Assembly: GCF_001906925.1 (NCBI RefSeq)
Contig: NZ_MRWQ01000006.1
Location: forward strand, 1 to 64,000
Direction of reading: 5' to 3'
Source of the DNA: Domibacillus mangrovi
GTDB lineage: Bacteria; Bacillota; Bacilli; Bacillales; Domibacillaceae
DNA length: 64,000 nucleotides
The notes under the pieces: generated by a model
Databases searched by the model: none
Told to the model about the DNA's origin: nothing
Seen by the model: only the letters and a program-made list of their open reading frames with translations
Part shown: positions 43,267-52,282 of the stretch, in pieces
How the letters are laid out: each line of letters opens with the position of its first letter
How positions within the stretch are numbered: position 1 is the first letter of the stretch
Made by a program: the position numbers and the translations under genes

Positions 43267-44274
43267 TTGAGAAAATTAATAAAGAGAGGGTTAACGGGAT
43301 TTCTTTTTCTAGTTGTTATTCTCGTTATTTATAGCATATGGGATAATAACCGAATAACTTTAGCAGAACAAGACATCATGATCAAAAACCTCCCAGATGA
43401 ATTTGAAGGATTTAAAATTCTTCAAATAACCGATTTACAGGAAAAAGAATTTGGTCGACATCAACAGAGATTAATATCGGCTATAAATGATATTGAATAT
43501 GATGCGATTGTGTTTACAGGGGATTTATTAAACAGCAGCGAGAGCAAGAATTACAAACCTACCTATACATTAATTGAAGGGATTCAAAATAAGAAACATG
43601 CTCTATTTGTGCCAGGTAATGCGGATCCGAAGAATTATCATTCAAATCCGGAACAACCTTTTGAAAAGAATGAATTTGTTAAAGGAATAGAAAAACGGAA
43701 TGTTAAACTACTGGAATCTATTTATACGATAAAAAGGGGCGCATCTAACCTTTATTTTGTTGACTTTGAATTGTCCATTCAGAAAACACAAAAACAAATC
43801 GAAGCAATTAACGGAAGGTCAATACCAGAAAACGCGTCATATGAAGCTTATTTGAATGATTATTTGGACCATCAAAAACAGTTGCTAGAGGAAATATCAA
43901 CGTTGGATAAGATGAAAAGTTCTGATGTATTAGTTGCTCTTAATCATTATCCTGTGGTTGATGCCCGAATTGACTATCTCCTAAGTAACCGTGAATTTGT
44001 ATTTAGAAATTATGATTTAATTATGGCAGGACATTACCACGGGGGACAAATTCGTCTACCGTTTATAGGAGCACTTTTCGTTCCGGAAGCATGGTATGAA
44101 CCAAACAGCTTCTTTCCACCACAAGATCGGGTGAAGGGGTTATGGGAATATAAACAAACGAAACAATACGTCAGTACAGGGCTCGGAAGCAGTGACTTTA
44201 TCTCTATCTTAAAGTTTCGATTATTTAATCCACCTGAAATTAATGTATTGACATTAAAAAAAGAAGATAAATAA
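43267..44274 (+). CDS. Membrane-anchored metallophosphoesterase, atypical active site
   Basis: 335 residues (TTG 43267 after GGGAGGGGGG; GTG 43261 and TTG 43264 are alternatives). An N-terminal span (LTGFLFLVVILVIYSIW) is followed by a calcineurin-like domain resembling YkuE/YaeI, facing outwards. Motifs: QITDLQ, FTGDLLN, GNAD, NHYP, AGHYHGGQIRLP. Family members usually have DxH and GNH(D/E); here these are DxQ and GNAD, so two expected histidines are absent. It could remove phosphate groups from the exported product. It is the seventh gene in line after P2. Confidence 0.77.
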   Translation: MRKLIKRGLTGFLFLVVILVIYSIWDNNRITLAEQDIMIKNLPDEFEGFKILQITDLQEKEFGRHQQRLISAINDIEYDAIVFTGDLLNSSESKNYKPTYTLIEGIQNKKHALFVPGNADPKNYHSNPEQPFEKNEFVKGIEKRNVKLLESIYTIKRGASNLYFVDFELSIQKTQKQIEAINGRSIPENASYEAYLNDYLDHQKQLLEEISTLDKMKSSDVLVALNHYPVVDARIDYLLSNREFVFRNYDLIMAGHYHGGQIRLPFIGALFVPEAWYEPNSFFPPQDRVKGLWEYKQTKQYVSTGLGSSDFISILKFRLFNPPEINVLTLKKEDK

Positions 44275-44398
44275 GGTAAAACTTTTTGATTTAAGGTTTT
44301 TAACAGTATAATAATCAAAAACCTTTTAGACATCAGTATAGTATATGGCCAGTTGAAACTAAAGGAGAGAAGGCAACTTGGGAGATGAACAAAATTAA

Positions 44399-45229
44399 AT
44401 GGCTCTTTCTTTTTTCACCATCATTTTTAATACAGTTTCACAGTTAGTCGCTTTAATAGGGTGTATTGTCATCATTGGATTTATGCTCGATTTTTTACAA
44501 AAACAATCCATTACGTATTTATACCGGACGTTTAATAAAAAAGGCTATTTAGTGACGGCATGGATTGGCACTCCTATCCATGAATTCGGACATGTCATCA
44601 TGTGCCTGCTATTTAGACATCGGATTAAAAAGGTACAATGGGTTCCAGTTAGGGGCGATGTACATTATTTAGGTTTTGTGGAGCACAGCTACAACCCGAG
44701 AAGTCTGTATCAGAAAATAGGTAACTTTTTTATTGGGATCGGTCCATTTATTTCAGGCATCGTATCACTCATGATACTCATGTACTGTTTTGTACCTGAA
44801 TCCTATCACCTCTATACAGCTTATTTAGAAAATCAAGTTCGGCCAGAACAAATAAGCATCGATACGGTGAAGAGTGTTTTAATATCTTCGGGTGTATTGT
44901 TCCAGAGTTTGTTCACAATAGGGAATATCGTGAATCCATTATTTTGGCTCTTTATTTTCCTTGCGATAAGCATATCGACACATATCGCTTTAAGCAAAGA
45001 AGATATAAAAGGGGCCGCAACGGGGATCTCTTCTGTATTCATTCTATTGCTTGTAGTCAATTTACTCGGAGCGTTTTTCCATTTTGATAGTAGTAGTATG
45101 GTTTCTACTCTTACAAGCTATCACGTGTATACAATGGCTTTTGCAAGTTTAGCAATTTTGTTTTCTTGTATCACTTTTTGCATTTGTTTTATTCTTTACA
45201 TAGTAAACCATAAAATCAAACGGCGTTAA
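44399..45229 (+). CDS. Polytopic membrane protein with HExxH motif (M50-like)
   Basis: 276 residues with about six hydrophobic segments. HEFGH at 61-65 after TPI is a zinc-metallopeptidase type motif placed at the membrane edge, as in M50 site-2 proteases. I see no clear LDG motif for the second metal ligand, so activity is unsure. The start follows GGGAG at a long spacing (ATG 44399; the codon before is a stop). It ends the second cassette about 125 bp after the phosphoesterase gene; membership is likely but not proven. Confidence 0.6.
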   Translation: MALSFFTIIFNTVSQLVALIGCIVIIGFMLDFLQKQSITYLYRTFNKKGYLVTAWIGTPIHEFGHVIMCLLFRHRIKKVQWVPVRGDVHYLGFVEHSYNPRSLYQKIGNFFIGIGPFISGIVSLMILMYCFVPESYHLYTAYLENQVRPEQISIDTVKSVLISSGVLFQSLFTIGNIVNPLFWLFIFLAISISTHIALSKEDIKGAATGISSVFILLLVVNLLGAFFHFDSSSMVSTLTSYHVYTMAFASLAILFSCITFCICFILYIVNHKIKRR

Positions 45230-45251
45230 TAGAAAAATAAAGAGCGGGTCT

Positions 45252-45392
45252 TTATTCATTTGAATTATTAATGTTTGTCTGGCCATGATCCCCTGTCTCA
45301 TATCCGCCCTTGTACCCTCCTAAAACAAGGGCGGCACTTAATCCAGCCGGGCCGCCTCCTGCAATTACAACATCTAAAAGAACATTGCTCAT
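45252..45392 (-). pseudogene. Remnant of an FAD/NAD(P)-binding oxidoreductase
   Basis: The minus strand reads MSNVLLDVVIAGGGPAGLSA then ALVLGG, the N-terminal FAD-binding GxGxxG fold of thioredoxin-reductase-like flavoproteins, then GYKGGYETGDHGQTNINN up to a stop. The tail may be the original C-terminus (ETGDHGQT). With 46 codons instead of about 300, the middle has been deleted. AGAGG lies before the start. Confidence 0.65.
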
Positions 45393-45402
45393 TTTTTGCC
45401 TC

Positions 45403-45426
45403 TAGTTTATCCCGCATTAACGGGCA
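45403..45426. repeat. Truncated copy of a dispersed repeat
   Basis: TAGTTTATCCCGCATTAACG and the following GGCA (24 nt) are identical to 48282-48305. Here the downstream part of the longer element is missing. Confidence 0.75.
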
Positions 45427-45484
45427 TTAAGCCGGTCATTCAGGTATTGCCGCAGAACGTGGCGCTTTTTACCTGAGTTTCTTT

Positions 45485-46675
45485 TTATTTATCTTTCTTT
45501 GCCTTTTTTACATCATCCATTAAGTAACCGATAAATGTATCGTCTTTTACAAGGGCGGCTGCATAATTTCGTTTTAAGAAATGTTCTCCTTCATCAAAAC
45601 TTGTAAAGGTCTGTTGCATTTTTGTTTTATTATGTTCAATCGCCCAGTCATGATCGTTTACCGGATAAAGAAGAAAGATCTCATCCATTTGGTTTTTATA
45701 TAGGGAACCGAACGAGGATCGCTTCATATTATAACGATTCCGTTTTGCATCTTCCTGTAAAGGTTCAAGATGAAACGTATTCTTCACAAACTGATGATAA
45801 GCTTCATCGGTTAAAGAGCATCCTGCTGCTTTTGCATGTCCACCTCCACCAAAATGAACAGCGACTTCAGACACATCAATATGATCGTGGATCGTTCGAA
45901 ATCCTACTCGTTTTCCGCCCATATTTAAAATAGTGATGTAATCAAGATGCGGGTATTCTTTGCCGAGTTCATTTCCAAGCTCAGAGTGATACAATTCTGC
46001 ATAAACGATACCGGTAAAATGGCCGCCCGCTTGAATCTGAACGAGTTCCCGCCTTTTTCGGCGGATATAGCGTTCGATTTTATTTTCTTCCATATCAAGT
46101 ATTTTATTTTCAAACTCATCAAAGCGGAAATGATCACTTGTTTTAAGTCGATTAATCATTTTTTCTTCAAATTCCTCAATCGAAACTAAGAAAAATAGAG
46201 CATTGAGTCTCCCTGCTTCCTGATTGTTATTATTCTCCCACTCCCACGTATCATACTGCCTAACAAGTTCTACAAATTCTGCTGTGACGTTTGATGGCTT
46301 CATGAGTTGATGAGTAACAAGATATTCATAAAATAAAGAAGTGGCTGAAGTTAAATGTCCTTCGGCGTCCTCGACTACTACATGTCCCCATTTATACCGG
46401 TTAAAATGCAAAGCCGTTTTATGGTGATCAAGCAGCTGTATGTTTCCCCCAGCTTGATAAAAAGCCTCCAGTCTTTCTTCATTTTCTTCATTTACAGACA
46501 AATCTGTAATAATTAAGGATGTATTTTTATCATCATTTTCCAAAAACCATTCAACTTGTGCGTTGAGACTTGAAATGGAATTGTAGCGGACTTTCACCTG
46601 ATTCCCAAAAGCGAGCTTTGCTAAAATACCGCATCCGACTCCATCTAAATCATTATGAGACAACAATTTATACAT
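45485..46675 (-). CDS. nrnB: DHH family phosphoesterase, NrnB-like nanoRNase
   Basis: 396 residues. The DHH domain carries SHNDLDGVGCG and LLDHHKTA near the N-terminus and a DHHA1-type domain with HFGGGGHAKAAGCSL. Length and order match YngD/NrnB of Bacillus, which degrades short RNA oligonucleotides. GAGGTGA precedes the ATG. Monocistronic by appearance. Confidence 0.82.
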   Translation of the reverse strand: MYKLLSHNDLDGVGCGILAKLAFGNQVKVRYNSISSLNAQVEWFLENDDKNTSLIITDLSVNEENEERLEAFYQAGGNIQLLDHHKTALHFNRYKWGHVVVEDAEGHLTSATSLFYEYLVTHQLMKPSNVTAEFVELVRQYDTWEWENNNNQEAGRLNALFFLVSIEEFEEKMINRLKTSDHFRFDEFENKILDMEENKIERYIRRKRRELVQIQAGGHFTGIVYAELYHSELGNELGKEYPHLDYITILNMGGKRVGFRTIHDHIDVSEVAVHFGGGGHAKAAGCSLTDEAYHQFVKNTFHLEPLQEDAKRNRYNMKRSSFGSLYKNQMDEIFLLYPVNDHDWAIEHNKTKMQQTFTSFDEGEHFLKRNYAAALVKDDTFIGYLMDDVKKAKKDK

Positions 46676-46741
46676 GTCTTCACCTCAGAATGTAGTATGG
46701 TTTCAAAAAGTGAAAATTATTGATAAAACAAATCTGTAAAC

Positions 46742-46771
46742 AAAAAAAGGCATCTTCAAGAATGAAGATGC
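46742..46771 (-). terminator. Terminator of the 94-residue hypothetical gene
   Basis: GCATCTTCA and TGAAGATGC form a 9-bp stem over a 4-nt loop; on the minus strand it is followed by a run of T. Confidence 0.8.
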
Positions 46772-46777
46772 GAACTG

Positions 46778-47062
46778 TTATAATGTAAATCTGCCTTCTA
46801 AATCATCAAAACCTAGGTCGTTATGTTTTCTTATTTCAAAAGTAAAGCCATCGTGGGAAAACACACTGACTTTATCGTTTTTACCAAAATGTCCTTTTGC
46901 ATTGTAAATAAATCCGACGTAGCTAGCTCCTTCACCTGGTAAAATCTCTTCTTCAATAAAATGAACTTCTTGATAACCAAAATCTCCATTTAATAATTCG
47001 TGTGTGATTTTATCTACTGTATGTAACCATTCATATGTTACTTTTTCAGCTACTGCACTCAT
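46778..47062 (-). CDS. Hypothetical protein, 94 residues
   Basis: A small acidic cytoplasmic protein; no family recognised. It starts MSAVAEKVTYEWLHTVDKI and appears mostly beta after residue 30 (SYVGFIYNAKGHFGKNDKV). GGGATG lies before the start and a clear terminator follows, supporting a real single gene. Confidence 0.65.
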   Translation of the reverse strand: MSAVAEKVTYEWLHTVDKITHELLNGDFGYQEVHFIEEEILPGEGASYVGFIYNAKGHFGKNDKVSVFSHDGFTFEIRKHNDLGFDDLEGRFTL

Positions 47063-47437
47063 TTAATTTATTCATCCCATTCTGTTTTATAGTTATGATC
47101 ATTAAAATGTCTTTTTCAATTTAAATTGATATGATTTAATTATCATACACAAGCAGCGTTTAATCAAAGTGAATGTAAGCGGGAACATTCGTGATGTAAA
47201 CGGTAACATTGGCAATGAAAGCGAATAACATGACTCTTTATCTCACTTATTCATCTTTTTTCGCGTAGTATCTTCCGTTTTCGGAAAATTAAAAAGATAA
47301 GAGCGTTGGCTTTAGGAAAAACGATACATGTTTCTTTATTTAAAGCTGCACGAAGATAGAGCGTTTTTTCATCTGAACAAGATAGAATAGATGCTGCAGT
47401 ATAGAGTTAATATGAAATAAAAAAAGGGAAAAGAAGG
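47063..47437. other. Intergenic region with three degenerate 22-bp repeats
   Basis: No gene. At 47169, 47191 and 47213 three adjacent 22-nt units share the pattern (G/A)TGTAA(G/A)CGG-AACAT. They may be direct binding sites for a regulator. The region separates a minus-strand from a plus-strand gene and so should hold both promoters. Confidence 0.45.
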
Positions 47438-48190
47438 ATGATTAAAGTGAAAGAAACGATTATTTTTTTACATGGGGTTGTTGGAAATAAAAATACGTTT
47501 AAAACCGAAATGGACAAGCTAAAAGATCAATACAATTTGATCGCTTACAACTTTTATGATCCGAATATGTTGGGACAAGCTTATCCCTTTTCTTTAGAGC
47601 TATTGCTTGAACAGCTTTATACTCACTATAAAAACAATAGGATAACAACCGCTCATATATGTACACTCAGTTTTGGGTGTATACCTGCAATGGCTTTTGC
47701 CCAAAAATATCCGGATATGGTCACAAGTTTGACATTTGTCGGAGGATACTTTTGCAATGTCCCCTCAAAATTACATACGCAACGTGTTCAACTATATAAA
47801 GAAAAACAACAATTTGACTATACGACATGGTTAAAGCGATATGCGAAATCATTAAATCCAAATAGAAAACAAATACCGGAAGACTCAGAAGCCATTTTCG
47901 TTAAACATGCTCTGAAGCTCCATCCTACTGTTCTTGAAGAAGCCATTCGGATACAACTAGAGTTCGATACAAGAAAAGTATTGAAAGGAATGGATGTACC
48001 GATTTTATGGGTGATGGGAGAATATGATGAATTGTATAAAGCAACACTTTTCGAATTGAAACAAGATGTGCCTCATGTTGAATATATCGAGTTGAAGAAG
48101 GCGGGTCATGCAGCACATATTCATCAGCCGGAACAGTTTATGTCTGTATTTAAACCATTTATAGGTAAATTAAGCGAAAAGTGTAGATGA
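47438..48190 (+). CDS. Alpha/beta hydrolase
   Basis: 250 residues. The oxyanion segment FLHGVVGN is followed by the nucleophile elbow CTLSFGCIP (Ser in L-S-F-G), MGEYDEL (acid) and AGHAAHIHQPE (His). Substrate unknown. The start may be ATG 47438 or GTG 47447, as GAAGG overlaps the first option. Confidence 0.8.
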   Translation: MIKVKETIIFLHGVVGNKNTFKTEMDKLKDQYNLIAYNFYDPNMLGQAYPFSLELLLEQLYTHYKNNRITTAHICTLSFGCIPAMAFAQKYPDMVTSLTFVGGYFCNVPSKLHTQRVQLYKEKQQFDYTTWLKRYAKSLNPNRKQIPEDSEAIFVKHALKLHPTVLEEAIRIQLEFDTRKVLKGMDVPILWVMGEYDELYKATLFELKQDVPHVEYIELKKAGHAAHIHQPEQFMSVFKPFIGKLSEKCR

Positions 48191-48281
48191 AATGTCAATG
48201 ATTATATTAAAAAAGAACTACATACTACTCATATATATATACGTTATAATGACAGTTACGGAAAAAGGAATGGTAATAATA

Positions 48282-48418
48282 TAGTTTATCCCGCATTAAC
48301 GGGCAGTAAAGACCCCCGATTCAAGACTTCAAAAAGAAGGATAAGCGGAGGATCCACTGCCCGTAAAAGCCCGATTGGCTCAACTAACATTCAGTGAGGG
48401 AAGAAGGACCCACTGAAT
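48282..48418 (+). repeat. Structured repeat element upstream of the GGDEF-EAL gene
   Basis: It begins with the 24-nt sequence also found at 45403. GGGCAGT (about 48301) can pair with ACTGCCC (about 48355), and ATTCAGTG (48389-48396) with CACTGAAT (48411-48418). It resembles dispersed palindromic repeats of Bacillaceae. It may be a mobile non-coding repeat that now forms the leader of the next gene, or a regulatory RNA. Confidence 0.55.
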
Positions 48419-48482
48419 GAAGTTTCACTTTATTAACAAAGTATGTGCAATTATCTATTTTTTAATCGCAGCAGGGGGGAAT

Positions 48483-51026
48483 ATGAGGATGTCAATAAAG
48501 AAAAAGCTGCCCTTGATCTTTACATCATTAGTGTTATGTATTTTAATCGCTAATAGTACAATCCATTATATACGATCTAAAAATGCGTTGCTTGAACACA
48601 ATGAAAAAGAAGTAGCATTGATTACGAAAGAAATCGCTTATCAAGTGGAGAACACAAAAGAGGCTTCGTTATATGTAGAAAATATTATTGGAAGAGAGTT
48701 AAGAACGGCTGCTCTCGCCATAAAAAAATCGTTGCCGCCGAATCATGAAGATGTAACAAATGAACAATTGAGAACGCTTGCGGATGAGCTAATGATCGCC
48801 CATATCACATTATTGGCTCAAACAGAGGACGACATTGTCGGGGTAAAATCTTCTGATCCGCATGAATTAAATATGTCAACGAAGAACTGGGGATATTGGT
48901 ATGAGGCCTTTCAGCAGCTCTTTGCTTTAAAGCCAGTTACTGTTTCAGAAGGTTTAGTGCTGCCTCATTATTGGTCTGGTCCGATTGAAGTTGCCGCAAG
49001 TAATCCGAATCATATAGACAAGTGGGGGTATTATTATGATGGAACGACCAATTATATTATCGATCCCTATTTACGTGATAGCCAAGTATTAGAGTACGAA
49101 CAGCAATTTGGCCCAGGGGAGGTCATGGACGGTTTCAAAGGCGAACTTGAAGGAGTGCTGGAACTAACCGTCTTTAATCCGAAATACTTTGGTCAAGAAA
49201 AAAGAGTGATTAATAAAAATGGAGAAAATTTTATCAGGATTGCTGATCAACCAATTTGGTATGGGACGTATCAATATAATAATGAGCAAGTGGACAAAAA
49301 GTTAATTCAAAAAGCGATAAAAACAGGAGAAACGCAAACGTATATTGAGAAACTAAATAATAAGAATATCCAGAAATCCCTCGTTCCCATGGGAGGAAAT
49401 ACGGAGGAACCATACGTCATCGGCTTAACATACGATTACAGCTTAACCGAGGAACAGCTGAAAGATGAGCTGTTGAAGCATTTGTTATTTTCCTTTCTGT
49501 TTAGCTTAATTGTATTAGGAGCGAGTTTCGTGTTTTCTCGTTCTATTACAAAGCCGATTGGGTATATCGTTGAACAGGTCAATGAGATTGCGGCGGGAAA
49601 ATTTGGAGTGAATTTAGTCTTAAACCGGAAAGATGAACTCGGTCATCTCGCACAAAATGTAAATGCACTATCCAATTCTTTGCAGGCCTATGTTGCAGAT
49701 TTAAAAAGGAGCAGGGAAGTGATTAAATTTCAAGCTTATCACGATCCCCTGACTGATCTGCCTAACAGAAGATATTTTCAAGAAAAGCTGAATGAGAAGA
49801 TTGATAGTGTGAAAAAGACAGACGGCACGGTCGGCGTATTATTTCTCGATATAGACCGGTTTAAAGGCGTAAATGATTCATTGGGACATGCGAGGGGAGA
49901 TCAATTAATACAGCTTATCTCTAAGCGGATAAACGATTTTCTTTCTGCAGAAAACAGCATCCTGACAAGACAGGGCGGAGATGAATTTGTTATTTTACTT
50001 TGCAATGTTGAATTAGCAGAAATGAAAAGAATAGCGGAAAATATTGTCGCGGCTATTAAACAGCCTTATTTTATAGATGGAAATGAAGTAAATATCGGTG
50101 CAAGCTGTGGGATAAGTCTGTATCCTGAACATACGGAAGACCGTGAAACGCTTATGACATGTGCAGATGTAGCGATGTATGCGGCGAAGAAGCAAGGCGG
50201 CAATCAGGTGATCATTTATAATGAAGAAATAAACAAAGTGAATAAAGAGAAGCTAGTGATCGAAGCACGTTTGAGAAAAGCGATTGAACAAGGGGGCATT
50301 GATGTTTATTACCAGCCGAAAATAAATGCCCGGGAAAATGTCATAACAGGTGTAGAAGCATTGCTAAGGTGGACAGACAAAGAACTCGGATTTGTATCAC
50401 CAGAAGTATTTATATCAGTGGCAGAAGAAACAGGATTGATCCATTCATTGTGGGAATTTGCGATGAACCAAGCTTGCTCCCAAGTACGTGAGTGGAACAC
50501 AAATCGATTGCATCCACTTCATTTGGCCGTTAACTTTTCAGCCAAACAATTTCTTGATCCTGCCAGTATGGTCCAGAGGGTGAAAAATATCCTTTCCGAC
50601 TGTCAATTAGCACCAGAATATTTTGAAATAGAAATTACAGAAAGTACGTTACTTTACAATTTAGAAGAAACGATCGAAGCATTAAGAGAGATGCAGGAAT
50701 ACGGTGTAACCATCTCAATTGATGATTTTGGAACAGGCTATTCGTCGTTAACTTATTTAAAAACATTACCGATTGATTGTTTAAAGATTGATCGATCATT
50801 TATTCAAGACATTACGGAAGACTACCATCAATCTGAAATAGCTGAAACTATTATTAATTTGGCCCGCAGTCTCAAGTTAAAGGTAATCGCAGAAGGTGTG
50901 GAAGAAGAATATCAAAAAGAATTTTTGATGAAGAATGAATGTGATCACATGCAAGGCTATTTATTTAGTAAACCGCTTTGCAAAACGGATTTGGAAACGT
51001 ATCTTCGTCAGAACGATTTAACATGA
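48483..51026 (+). CDS. Membrane GGDEF-EAL protein with extracytoplasmic sensor
   Basis: 847 residues from ATG 48483 behind GCAGGGGGGA (an earlier ATG at 48417 lacks a site). TM segment (LPLIFTSLVLCILIANS), an extracytoplasmic sensory domain (about 40-330, Cache-like by layout), a second TM (LFSFLFSLIVLGASFVF), HAMP, GGDEF with intact GGDEF (RQGGDEFVILL), and EAL with intact ITGVEALLRW and DDFGTGYSS. Both c-di-GMP synthesis and hydrolysis motifs are kept. It links to the biofilm theme of the EPS region, but is separated from it. Confidence 0.9.
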   Translation: MRMSIKKKLPLIFTSLVLCILIANSTIHYIRSKNALLEHNEKEVALITKEIAYQVENTKEASLYVENIIGRELRTAALAIKKSLPPNHEDVTNEQLRTLADELMIAHITLLAQTEDDIVGVKSSDPHELNMSTKNWGYWYEAFQQLFALKPVTVSEGLVLPHYWSGPIEVAASNPNHIDKWGYYYDGTTNYIIDPYLRDSQVLEYEQQFGPGEVMDGFKGELEGVLELTVFNPKYFGQEKRVINKNGENFIRIADQPIWYGTYQYNNEQVDKKLIQKAIKTGETQTYIEKLNNKNIQKSLVPMGGNTEEPYVIGLTYDYSLTEEQLKDELLKHLLFSFLFSLIVLGASFVFSRSITKPIGYIVEQVNEIAAGKFGVNLVLNRKDELGHLAQNVNALSNSLQAYVADLKRSREVIKFQAYHDPLTDLPNRRYFQEKLNEKIDSVKKTDGTVGVLFLDIDRFKGVNDSLGHARGDQLIQLISKRINDFLSAENSILTRQGGDEFVILLCNVELAEMKRIAENIVAAIKQPYFIDGNEVNIGASCGISLYPEHTEDRETLMTCADVAMYAAKKQGGNQVIIYNEEINKVNKEKLVIEARLRKAIEQGGIDVYYQPKINARENVITGVEALLRWTDKELGFVSPEVFISVAEETGLIHSLWEFAMNQACSQVREWNTNRLHPLHLAVNFSAKQFLDPASMVQRVKNILSDCQLAPEYFEIEITESTLLYNLEETIEALREMQEYGVTISIDDFGTGYSSLTYLKTLPIDCLKIDRSFIQDITEDYHQSEIAETIINLARSLKLKVIAEGVEEEYQKEFLMKNECDHMQGYLFSKPLCKTDLETYLRQNDLT

Positions 51027-51110
51027 TTTATGTCTAGCTTCTTCCTGTATTGGCTTCTTATCTGTTGGATAACATAAGAAGAATCATACAACAGTGAAGG
51101 AGTGTAGGAA

Positions 51111-52082
51111 ATGACGTTAGTCCGTCTTGGTTACGCTGCCATGAGTATGAATGTGAAGAATGGTTCTCCTTCTCAGACGATGACATATACTCAGTTTTTA
51201 AAAAATGAAGACAAGAAAGCAGCGATAAGCAAGTTGGAAAGGATAGCTGTATCCAATTTAACGAACTGCTTGCGGCTGCTGCGGCACAATGCTGCTCATG
51301 ATATTGAATTTTTTCGGTTGAGCTCTAAATTAATCCCGCTGGCTAATCATCCCGATCTTGCCAATTGGGACTATCTGACACCTCTTGGGGATAGTCTTGA
51401 TTGTATACGATCTTATTTACATCGGCGTCCTAGCATGCGGATTGACTTTCATCCTGACCATTTTGTCATCCTTAATACACCGAAAGTTGATGTGTTTAAA
51501 AACGCTGTTAAAACATTACATATGCATAAAGCGCTCCTTGAAGGAATGGGAATAGTGCCTGAACACCGCTGTGTTTTACATGTAGGAGGCGCCTATAATA
51601 ATAAGGAAAAAGCGCTAGAGCAGTTCATTCATAACTGGGGGACGATTCCGGTGCCGCTGCAAAAGATGATCATGCTGGAGAATGATGACAAGACCTTTAC
51701 AGTAAATGAAACACTGTATCTTTGTGAAAAGATTGGTATCCCTTTTATATTTGATTATCACCATTACCTTGCTAACCATGAAGAAGGGGAACAGTGGGAA
51801 GATGAGTGGCTGCGGATTGTTAATACATGGAAAAATTCGGCGCTACCTTTAAAAATGCATATTTCAAGTCCGAAGTCTGAAAAAGAGTTTAGAGCTCATG
51901 CAGATTTTATTGAGGTAAAAGGGTTTATGAATTTTCTCAATCAAGTAAAAGGCAGCATCCCGCAAATCGATGTCATGATTGAAGCGAAACGAAAAGATGA
52001 TGCTTTATTTGCATTAATGGCACACTTGAATGAGGAACCTGGAATTGAAGCTGTAGGCGGCGCAAGCTTTTATATACGGTAA
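51111..52082 (+). CDS. uvsE: UV DNA damage endonuclease
   Basis: 323 residues of the UvdE/UvsE TIM-barrel family: LGYAAMSMNV start, NCLRLLRHNAAHDIEFFRLSS (split: NCLRLLRHNAAHDIE, FFRLSS), FHPDHFV, HVGGAYNNKE, MLENDD and DYHHY metal ligands, MIEAKRKD. It nicks 5' of UV photoproducts. GAAGGAGTG precedes ATG 51111. Confidence 0.93.
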   Translation: MTLVRLGYAAMSMNVKNGSPSQTMTYTQFLKNEDKKAAISKLERIAVSNLTNCLRLLRHNAAHDIEFFRLSSKLIPLANHPDLANWDYLTPLGDSLDCIRSYLHRRPSMRIDFHPDHFVILNTPKVDVFKNAVKTLHMHKALLEGMGIVPEHRCVLHVGGAYNNKEKALEQFIHNWGTIPVPLQKMIMLENDDKTFTVNETLYLCEKIGIPFIFDYHHYLANHEEGEQWEDEWLRIVNTWKNSALPLKMHISSPKSEKEFRAHADFIEVKGFMNFLNQVKGSIPQIDVMIEAKRKDDALFALMAHLNEEPGIEAVGGASFYIR

Positions 52083-52105
52083 GATGAAATAAATCGAATA
52101 AAATA

Positions 52106-52143
52106 GGGCTTCCTCAAAAGTATGTCGTTTGAGGAAGCCCTTT
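52106..52143 (+). terminator. Terminator after uvsE
   Basis: GGGCTTCCTCAAA pairs perfectly with TTTGAGGAAGCCC over a 9-nt loop, followed by TTTG. Confidence 0.88.
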
Positions 52144-52282
52144 GTCATGTTTAAAATAGAATGTCTAATCGCGGGAATATACAGGTGCATAGAGGAATAA
52201 ATGTTAATATCTAGATTTTATGTTTTATTAAAAATAAAAGGGGAAAGACTATAAGTAATTGGAAGTAAAGGAGGCGGGAACG

